This document shows, in pieces, positions 6,371 through 11,633 of a DNA stretch of 11,633 nt. Numbering within the stretch: position 1 is the stretch's first letter; every line of letters begins with the position of its first letter. The position numbers and the translations under genes are program-made. Below the pieces are notes generated by a model. The model worked only from the letters and a program-made list of their open reading frames with translations. It did no database searches and was not told the origin of the DNA. This stretch comes from Armatimonadota bacterium. GTDB taxonomy: Bacteria; Armatimonadota; Hebobacteria; Hebobacterales; WVXJ01. The stretch spans positions 1 through 11,633 of the forward strand of contig WVXJ01000104.1 in the NCBI GenBank assembly GCA_011773575.1, given 5' to 3'.

Positions 6371-6404
6371 AAGGCTCCGGCCTGCCGCCGGGGCCTTTTC
6401 CTTT
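6371..6404. terminator. Strong bidirectional intrinsic terminator between csp and the amidohydrolase gene
   Basis: AAGGCTCCGGC (6371-6381) pairs with GCCGGGGCCTT (6387-6397) as an 11-bp stem with one T-G wobble and a 5-base loop. On the plus strand T-rich sequence (TTTTCCTTT) runs from 6396 to 6404. On the minus strand the stem is followed by TATTCTTC. It follows csp by about 34 bases and the amidohydrolase by about 34 bases, so it probably ends both transcripts. Confidence 0.85.
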
Positions 6405-6430
6405 CCACCGGCAAACGCAAAGATGACTCG

Positions 6431-7516
6431 TCAGGCGAGGACCTGCAAGGCCTCGCGCGCTCGATCGGGTGAGGTTCCTAGTTGAACCGCGATTGCGGCC
6501 AGGCGTTCCAGTTCTGCACGCACCTTCTCTCCATCCAAGGGCCGAGGCTTCTCGCCGACCAGGCGTCGGAAGTTCTCTCCGTATACCTTCTTGAGCGCAT
6601 CTTCGGGCAGCTGCAATCCCCGCAGGGTCGTTCTGTGGTCAGGCCAGAAGAGCGGCTCATCTTTGGGCACATGGAAAGTATCATCGGTTTCCAGGCATCT
6701 GCGGACCACCTCGATGCGCGAGAGGGGACTGTCCTCGACCAGGTCTGTGCCGAAGATGATTCGATCCTGGTGATGGATGAAGAACTCCCGCGCCGCCTCC
6801 GGATTGGCGCTGAAGTTGTGAAACATCTCGATGCCGGGGGCAAGGTCGAGACTGACACTGGGGAAGCGCTCCAAAAGGGCACCGGCACGGGGTAAATCCG
6901 CGGAGAGGAAGTGGAAGTGGGCGAAGATGACCTTCAGGTTCGGATGGCGTTCCAGTACCCGATGGCACTCTCCGTAAATTGATTCCTTTGTAGGGAAGTT
7001 CTCATCATAAATCCAGCCCGGAGCCTTTGCCCATTCCGGGGCTTTGTATGCATCCCAGAACTCCTCGGGGTCAACCACATGCCACAATAGCGGGATTCCA
7101 TCTTCCTCCAACCGCTGGAAGAATCCGTCGTAGATTGGTGAATCGAGAGCGATACCAGAGGCGCGGCGCGCATCGGGCTTGCCGTTGATCATTTTCATGC
7201 CGTCACAGCCCATCTCCATGAGCCTTCTTGCCTGTTCGCCAAAGGGCAGGGTGTGGGTGTGTTCCACCTCTGTGTTTAGTGCGGAATAGTCGAGTGCGGC
7301 GAAGAGGAAGATGCGGTCCGGATGTGCCGCCTTTGCCACGAGGGCGGCGGGGTTCTCATTCTCCCATTTCATCTCACCCAAAGAGAGGAGCGCGATGGTC
7401 TCTATGCCGCCTTCCGCGGCGCGCGCCAACAGGCGGGTTCCAGCTTGCGCGTCATGTTTCTTCAGCAGGTGAGTATGGCAGTCGAGGATATCGTATTTGC
7501 GGCCTTCATTCGCCAT
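6431..7516 (-). CDS. Amidohydrolase family metal-dependent hydrolase (Amidohydrolase_2 type)
   Basis: The 361-residue product is a TIM-barrel hydrolase of the amidohydrolase superfamily. Metal-site candidates are His14 and His16 (LDCHTHL), His146 (LLWHVVDP), His200/His202 (FAHFHF) and Asp258 (FGTDLV), in the order expected for the Amidohydrolase_2 (ACMSD-like) branch. GCDGMKMI at 103-110 is also typical of that branch. Members hydrolyse or decarboxylate small ring or carboxylate compounds; nothing here identifies the substrate. No signal peptide is seen. The ATG at 7516 fits the start of homology (DILDCHTH) and has AAGGAAAGG about a dozen bases upstream. Upstream in-frame codons to 7591 encode a Cys/Lys-rich stretch unlike the family. 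The C-terminal 40 residues are helical and beyond the barrel. The gene diverges from the propeller gene and ends at the terminator shared with csp. Confidence 0.85.
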   Translation of the reverse strand: MANEGRKYDILDCHTHLLKKHDAQAGTRLLARAAEGGIETIALLSLGEMKWENENPAALVAKAAHPDRIFLFAALDYSALNTEVEHTHTLPFGEQARRLMEMGCDGMKMINGKPDARRASGIALDSPIYDGFFQRLEEDGIPLLWHVVDPEEFWDAYKAPEWAKAPGWIYDENFPTKESIYGECHRVLERHPNLKVIFAHFHFLSADLPRAGALLERFPSVSLDLAPGIEMFHNFSANPEAAREFFIHHQDRIIFGTDLVEDSPLSRIEVVRRCLETDDTFHVPKDEPLFWPDHRTTLRGLQLPEDALKKVYGENFRRLVGEKPRPLDGEKVRAELERLAAIAVQLGTSPDRAREALQVLA

Positions 7517-7733
7517 AGCAGCATGTTTCCTTTCCTTGCGATCTATTCCGTTCCTGCAGCATTTTCGGCATCCGTTTGCGCTGAGGAGCAACTCCGAATG
7601 CAGGTTTTGCAGGCTGTATGAATAATCTACTATAGAGGGTTATACCGCAGTTCCGATTCTGTTGTCCATAACAATCATTCTGTTTCTGTCTTATTATAGA
7701 CTGCCTTCAATTTCATCAAGCGGAGGGGGTTGC

Positions 7734-9476
7734 ATGAAACAGGCCGGATGGTTAGTGACCACTTTGCCTATGATTGCCTTGCTCGTCTCTCTGGCCGTAA
7801 GCCAGGAGCAGGCGCGCCTGGAGGAGGTTGGGGAGCTGATCTCAGGAGGTCTGCTCGTGCGGATTGACGAGTTCAATGAGATACCGATCGGCCGGGGCGG
7901 GTTCTCCACCGGATTCGCATTTGCCCCAGGCCGGCCGGAACTGGCTTATTGCGCGGTTGAAGAAACGGACAAAGGGCTGTGCTCTGTACTGCGCATTGTG
8001 CAGGTGGAAAAACTCTGGGCTGTAGATCGTAAATCCACCCGAGTTTACAACACTGGCTCTCTTGAAAAAGAGCCTCGCTTTGAGATAGCCAAAAGCTATG
8101 CCCCATTTGCAGAGCGAGAACGCGAACTGACCCGCGTGGAAGCGGCCGGCAAGGAGGGCTCTCTTTGGGGCCCGTTTCTGGAGGGGCCCATTGCTTGGTC
8201 GCCGGACGGAGCGAGACTGGCCGTCTATGTCGTAACAGAGGATGCTTCGAAATCCTATGCGAGTCGGGACTTGTGGGTTGTGGATTACAAGACGGGCCAG
8301 CGAGAGATACTCACTTTGAACATGTGGGTGACTGCTGAGGCGTGGTCTCCGAACAGCAGGTGGCTGGCTTTGGTGGCTGAGCCGGCCAACCCTGAACTCG
8401 CCGACCTGGTGACCAGGCCGGCGCGCCCGGGGCTGTGGCTGTTTGATGTACAGTCAGGTGAGAGGAAACGCATCGCCGACGGCGCCATCAGTCTGGAATG
8501 GTCGAAAGACAGCAGTTGGTTGAGATTTCGCCGCTCCGGAGATTCCAAAGAAGCCCAACAGTATGACACAGCCACAAGCAAACTGAGTTCAACCCCTTCT
8601 TTTCCGCCGGAGGCGCGGCCCTGGGAGATTTCGCCGGATGGGCGCTTCATCGCAACAATGAAGAGAAGTATGGATGGGAGTCGGCTGGAAGTGCGGGAGC
8701 GTTCCTCAGGGACCCTGCTCGTAAATGTGCCGGCAGAGGCGATGGGCTGCTGGCATCCGGACAACCGGTTATTGGCCTATTTCGGTCCGGATGGCGCGCT
8801 GATGATGACAACAGTTGAAGGGGAACACCGCGGCCGCGCGGCAAAGGTGACTGTGGAAGCGGAGTACAATGTTCCCCCCTTTCAGGCGCCTCTGCAATGG
8901 TCCAGTCAGTCCACATTGCCGCAGTACAGAGAGGCGCGGCAACAAGGTCAGACCGTTCCCACACCTGAGCCGATGATGTCCTGGTTTGCTCTCATCTCCA
9001 AGGGAAAGTTGTGCGTTCTCTGCATGGATCACGAGAATTACCCAAGGCCGCCCTCGGCCAGTGAACTGGCCGCTTTGAGGCGGTTGGATGAGAAGGAAGA
9101 GACAATGCTTGTTCTCGCGAATATTAAACAGATTGGGATGGCCGTTCTCATGTATGCCGGCGATAATGATGGGCAAGCGCCACCCAGCGGCCCCAAGTTT
9201 TTCGAGGCTGTTCGCCCTTATGTATCTACCACCGATATATTCGACCGCCCCGGCTATCCGAATCAGCCGGTTTTCCGCTACCTGCTGCCTGGGGGGTTCG
9301 ACTTGGAGAAACTGAAGATGCCGGTTGATGTCCCCATTGCAGTCATTGACTATTGGGGAGACCAAGGAGTTGTCGCCTTTGCGGACGGGCATGCGAGCTG
9401 GATTCGCGGCGATGGATTAGAAAAGGTATTGCGCAAGGGAGAAGAACTGCTCAGTCAGGCGGCGGAGAAGGAATGA
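7734..9476 (+). CDS. Secreted beta-propeller (PD40-like) protein with pseudopilin-like C-terminal module
   Basis: The 580-residue protein starts at ATG 7734, with GGAGG (7722-7726) seven bases upstream. Residues 1-23 look like a Sec signal peptide with an AVS cleavage site. Five WD40/PD40-like blades are readable: AWSPDGARLAVYV (154-166), AWSPNSRWLALVA (203-215), EWSKDSSWLRFR (255-266), ISPDGRFIATM (299-309) and WHPDNRLLAYFG (340-351). After a linker, residues 461-557 contain NIKQIGMAVLMYAGDNDG and later VVAFADGHASWI. That pair of motifs is found in the soluble part of many DUF1559-like or type-II-secretion-G-like prepilin-type proteins. The prepilin N-terminal methylation site is absent, because this module is C-terminal. 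The protein is probably periplasmic or surface-exposed; its ligand is unknown. The glycosyltransferase gene follows after 38 bases and is probably co-transcribed. Confidence 0.8.
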   Translation: MKQAGWLVTTLPMIALLVSLAVSQEQARLEEVGELISGGLLVRIDEFNEIPIGRGGFSTGFAFAPGRPELAYCAVEETDKGLCSVLRIVQVEKLWAVDRKSTRVYNTGSLEKEPRFEIAKSYAPFAERERELTRVEAAGKEGSLWGPFLEGPIAWSPDGARLAVYVVTEDASKSYASRDLWVVDYKTGQREILTLNMWVTAEAWSPNSRWLALVAEPANPELADLVTRPARPGLWLFDVQSGERKRIADGAISLEWSKDSSWLRFRRSGDSKEAQQYDTATSKLSSTPSFPPEARPWEISPDGRFIATMKRSMDGSRLEVRERSSGTLLVNVPAEAMGCWHPDNRLLAYFGPDGALMMTTVEGEHRGRAAKVTVEAEYNVPPFQAPLQWSSQSTLPQYREARQQGQTVPTPEPMMSWFALISKGKLCVLCMDHENYPRPPSASELAALRRLDEKEETMLVLANIKQIGMAVLMYAGDNDGQAPPSGPKFFEAVRPYVSTTDIFDRPGYPNQPVFRYLLPGGFDLEKLKMPVDVPIAVIDYWGDQGVVAFADGHASWIRGDGLEKVLRKGEELLSQAAEKE

Positions 9477-9514
9477 ATTCAGTCGGCACCGATCAGAGCC
9501 GGCCCGGATAGGAA

Positions 9515-11170
9515 ATGTACGGCGGGTCACGTCTGCAAAGGGGAAAGGCAAATGGCCTCGGCGGCCCACCAATGAATGTCGAGAACTCCCTGGAGAATGG
9601 AAAGGCAAACATAGGCATATTCCGCTCTCTTCCCTGGTGGGCTATTCTGCTGGCAGGACTCTTCGTCTTCTTGCTCTCGGCGGGAATCCGATTGTTCCCT
9701 CTACTGACGGCTCCCCCCAAGGTATCTCCCGATGCTTTGGAGTATCTGAATATTGCCCGCCATTTGGACCGAGGAGAGGGGCTGGTCATCTCCATAAAAG
9801 CCCATATGTTCGATCAGGAGCCGGTGGTGCGTTCAACCATTGGAGATCGCTGCTTTCTCTATCCCGCGGCGGTGGCGGCGGGGCTGCTCCTGTTTCCGAA
9901 GAGCGATGATCTGCTCGTTGCGCGCTCGGTGAATCTCATCTTTTCAAGTCTGGCTGTAACAGTCAGTCTCTTCTTGTTCGCGGGATTGTTCGGCTGGCGC
10001 GTGGGAGGTCTTGCCGCCATCCTGGTAGCGGTAAACCCCACCATGGTCAAGAACGGTATAGAACCTCTCAGTGATCAGTTGTTCCTGCTCTTGGCGCTTA
10101 GTGCGCTTCTGCTGTACACCGCGCAAGATACTGAACATACACTCGCGCGATGGTCGCCGGCAGCGGCGGGAGTGGTCTGCGCGCTGGCTCAATTAACCAG
10201 GCCTGTGGGAGTAGTCTTGCTCGCCGTCCTCTTGGTGGGCTATCTGCTGAGAAAGCGCCGCCGGGCGGCGGGCTGGATGATGCTGGGTTTCCTGATCGTG
10301 ATGTCTCCATACTTCTGGGCTAATTGGAGGCAACATGGTTCCCCTTTCTATTCGGTGAGCGCATACAACTACACGGTGGGGCATTACCGGGAAGGGACCT
10401 GGTATGGCCTGGATCGGGAGCAGCTCTCCCCTTGGCAGTTCGTTTCACGCAACCACCAGCGGGTACTGAAATTGGTGGAGCGCAAGTTCGTCGACAACAG
10501 CAAGGTGGTATTGAATCAGTTGGAACCGTTGTTGCTGTTCGTACTGCTTCTGCCCAGAGGTGCTTTCAGAAACAGCCGCGGGGCATTGATCGGTTACGCG
10601 TCATTGAACTTCATAGCCTATTCGCTTTCCTGGGCGCCTGTGGGCGCACCGCGCTTCTTGTTACCAAGTTACCTGTTGCCCATTCCCTTCTTGTTGGAGG
10701 CGGCGGCTCGGCCCCGCTGGATGCGGCTGCGCAAAGCAGGGTCCTTCTTGCTGGCCACCGCTTTCGTTCTCGCAGCAGGAAACTCTCTCGTCCAGGATGC
10801 TGTCAGTTACTCGCGTTCTTTCGCAGCCGGAAAACCAACGCGGTTCACGGAGGCCTATCAGCAGGCCGCCTTGTGGCTTGAACGGGAGACCGCGCCTAAT
10901 GAGATTGTGGCCTCGAATAATCCCTGGGAAGTGAATTACCGCAGCAATAGGCCCGCGGTCATCTGCCCCGTCTTTTCGAAGGAGGAGCAGATTGGTCCTT
11001 TCTTGAAAAGGCATGAGGTGAGAACGGTGATTCTCTTCGCAACATCTCAAGATCCTAGGGCCGAGATGCTGACAACTCCGGCGGGGCGAGAGGAGGTTCG
11101 CCTTGTCTCAGATGCAGCGACAGATGATCTACCTCTGTTGATTTACCGGACAACACATGAGTCAAGATAG
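9515..11170 (+). CDS. GT39/ArnT-like polytopic membrane glycosyltransferase
   Basis: The 551-residue protein has about ten to twelve hydrophobic helices, for example residues 41-61, 136-159, 188-203, 231-246, 253-269, 335-346, 357-372 and 409-425. A soluble C-terminal domain runs from about 440. After the first helix comes SPDALEYLNIARHLDRGEG (71-89), the family's extracytoplasmic loop; Asp73 is the likely catalytic acidic residue. NGIEPLSDQLFLL (180-192), LTRPVGV (227-233) and GAPRFLLPSYLLP (377-389) are also typical of PMT_2/GT39 enzymes. Such proteins use polyprenyl-phosphate-linked sugars to glycosylate lipids or proteins on the outer face of the membrane; donor and acceptor cannot be read here. 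The start is uncertain: ATG 9515 has AGGA almost touching it, and ATG 9572 (20th codon) has no clear ribosome-binding site. The gene follows the propeller gene closely. Confidence 0.86.
   Translation: MYGGSRLQRGKANGLGGPPMNVENSLENGKANIGIFRSLPWWAILLAGLFVFLLSAGIRLFPLLTAPPKVSPDALEYLNIARHLDRGEGLVISIKAHMFDQEPVVRSTIGDRCFLYPAAVAAGLLLFPKSDDLLVARSVNLIFSSLAVTVSLFLFAGLFGWRVGGLAAILVAVNPTMVKNGIEPLSDQLFLLLALSALLLYTAQDTEHTLARWSPAAAGVVCALAQLTRPVGVVLLAVLLVGYLLRKRRRAAGWMMLGFLIVMSPYFWANWRQHGSPFYSVSAYNYTVGHYREGTWYGLDREQLSPWQFVSRNHQRVLKLVERKFVDNSKVVLNQLEPLLLFVLLLPRGAFRNSRGALIGYASLNFIAYSLSWAPVGAPRFLLPSYLLPIPFLLEAAARPRWMRLRKAGSFLLATAFVLAAGNSLVQDAVSYSRSFAAGKPTRFTEAYQQAALWLERETAPNEIVASNNPWEVNYRSNRPAVICPVFSKEEQIGPFLKRHEVRTVILFATSQDPRAEMLTTPAGREEVRLVSDAATDDLPLLIYRTTHESR
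9542..9609 (+). repeat. Short in-frame direct repeat near the glycosyltransferase start
   Basis: GGAAAGGCAAA occurs at 9542-9552 and again at 9599-9609, exactly 57 bases apart. It encodes Gly-Lys-Ala-Asn in the same frame both times. The intervening sequence is not repeated, so this may be chance or the trace of an old duplication. It lies in the poorly conserved N-terminal stretch, where the start is in doubt. Confidence 0.4.
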
Positions 11171-11204
11171 TAAGGTCTAGGAATACGCCGTCAAGAAGGA
11201 GTGA

Positions 11205-11233
11205 TTGACACCCTTCACATCGTTTCGTATGCT
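11205..11233 (+). promoter_or_regulatory. Near-consensus sigma70-type promoter of lemA
   Basis: TTGACA (11205-11210) and TATGCT (11228-11233) are separated by exactly 17 bases, the optimal spacing. The -35 is perfect and the -10 matches four of six positions. Transcription would start near 11240, leaving a very short leader before the ribosome-binding site at 11243-11249. The 86-base gap after the glycosyltransferase stop shows no hairpin terminator. Confidence 0.65.
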
Positions 11234-11256
11234 TGCGGTCGAAAGGAGGCTGTGCC

Positions 11257-11633
11257 ATGTTGTGGGTACTGGGTATCCTTGCTCTTCTGATTTTTTCGGT
11301 CATCGTTATCTATAACGCCCTGGTTCGTCTGCGGGTGCAGTGTGACAATGCCTGGGCGGATATCGATGTCCAACTCAAGCGACGCTATAACCTGATCCCC
11401 AATCTGGTGGAGACGGTTAAGGGGTATGCGGGGCATGAGCGGAAAACACTGGAGGCGGTGACTGATGCCCGCACCCGCGCTATGGCCGCGCAGGGGCCCG
11501 CGGCCAAGGGCGCCGCGGAGGGCTTCCTCACCCAAGCGCTTAAGTCATTGTTCGCTGTGGCCGAGGCCTATCCACAGCTGCGAGCGGTGGAGAATTTCAC
11601 TGAACTTCAAGGCTCCCTCAACCAACTGGAGGA
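11257..11633 (+). CDS. lemA: LemA family protein, 3' truncated by the window end
   Basis: The first 125 residues are visible and the frame is open at the last base; family members usually have about 180-200 residues. The start is ATG 11257, with AAGGAGG (11243-11249) seven bases upstream. Residues 2-19 form one membrane helix (WVLGILALLIFSVIVIY), so the N-terminus is short and the rest is a soluble helical bundle. Hallmark sequences are NAWADIDVQLKRRYNLIPNLVETVKGYAGHE (31-61), EAVTDAR (66-72), and AYPQLRAVENFTELQ (104-118). LemA proteins are single-pass membrane proteins of unclear molecular role. In many genomes they sit beside a TPM-domain protein or the HtpX protease; the next gene here is outside the window. 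It is transcribed from its own promoter. Family assignment is secure. Confidence 0.95.
   Translation, partial: MLWVLGILALLIFSVIVIYNALVRLRVQCDNAWADIDVQLKRRYNLIPNLVETVKGYAGHERKTLEAVTDARTRAMAAQGPAAKGAAEGFLTQALKSLFAVAEAYPQLRAVENFTELQGSLNQLE

Noticed and set aside
7662..7733. N-terminal extension of the propeller protein from a TTG at 7662
   Set aside because: The ATG at 7734 has a good ribosome-binding site and is followed directly by a signal peptide; the extension would bury that signal.
8769..9392. 207-codon minus-strand open frame
   Set aside because: It lies wholly antisense to the propeller/pseudopilin-like gene, whose motifs in the plus frame are clear; the antisense product has no family features.
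1..11633. Defence system, CRISPR array, toxin-antitoxin pair, insertion sequence or phage remnant
   Set aside because: No regularly spaced repeats, transposase or integrase motifs, terminal inverted repeats or small toxin-like gene pairs were found; the genes are housekeeping or metabolic.

Overview
The window is bacterial, roughly mid-50s to 60% G+C by eye, with dense genes and short intergenic gaps. It holds eleven protein-coding genes: nine complete and two cut by the window edges. I see no tRNA, rRNA, CRISPR array, insertion sequence or phage gene. The lineage is uncertain. A DUF4091 glycosidase-like protein, and an 'xNxKQIGxAxxMYAxDxDG ... FADGH' pseudopilin-like module, suggest a bacterium of the Armatimonadota or Planctomycetota/PVC type. 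That is a low-confidence inference, because the remaining genes are widespread housekeeping families.

Layout from left to right. A 5'-truncated HemW radical-SAM gene (+) converges on a minus-strand pair: a DUF4091 protein followed by an inosine-uridine-type nucleoside hydrolase. The DUF4091 gene diverges from an FKBP-type prolyl isomerase, a probable lipoprotein (+). The FKBP gene converges on a second minus-strand pair: a TatD-family metal-dependent DNase followed by a small membrane-anchored TPR protein. TatD diverges from a cold-shock protein gene (+). That gene has a good sigma70-type promoter, a leader of about 115 nt, and a segment complementary to its own Shine-Dalgarno sequence. It ends at a strong hairpin terminator shared with a converging amidohydrolase (-). 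The amidohydrolase diverges from a two-gene plus-strand unit: a secreted beta-propeller protein with a pseudopilin-like C-terminal module, then a GT39/ArnT-like membrane glycosyltransferase. The window closes with the 5' part of a LemA-family gene behind a near-consensus promoter.

How the genes relate. Most of the window is a patchwork of short units with convergent and divergent borders, not one pathway. The plausible working pairs are DUF4091 with the nucleoside hydrolase (glycoside or nucleoside breakdown), TatD with the TPR protein, and propeller protein with the glycosyltransferase (cell envelope). I found no convincing new multi-gene system. The observations most worth following up are the possible RNA switch in the cold-shock leader, the propeller/pseudopilin-like fusion, and the DUF4091/nucleoside hydrolase pair.
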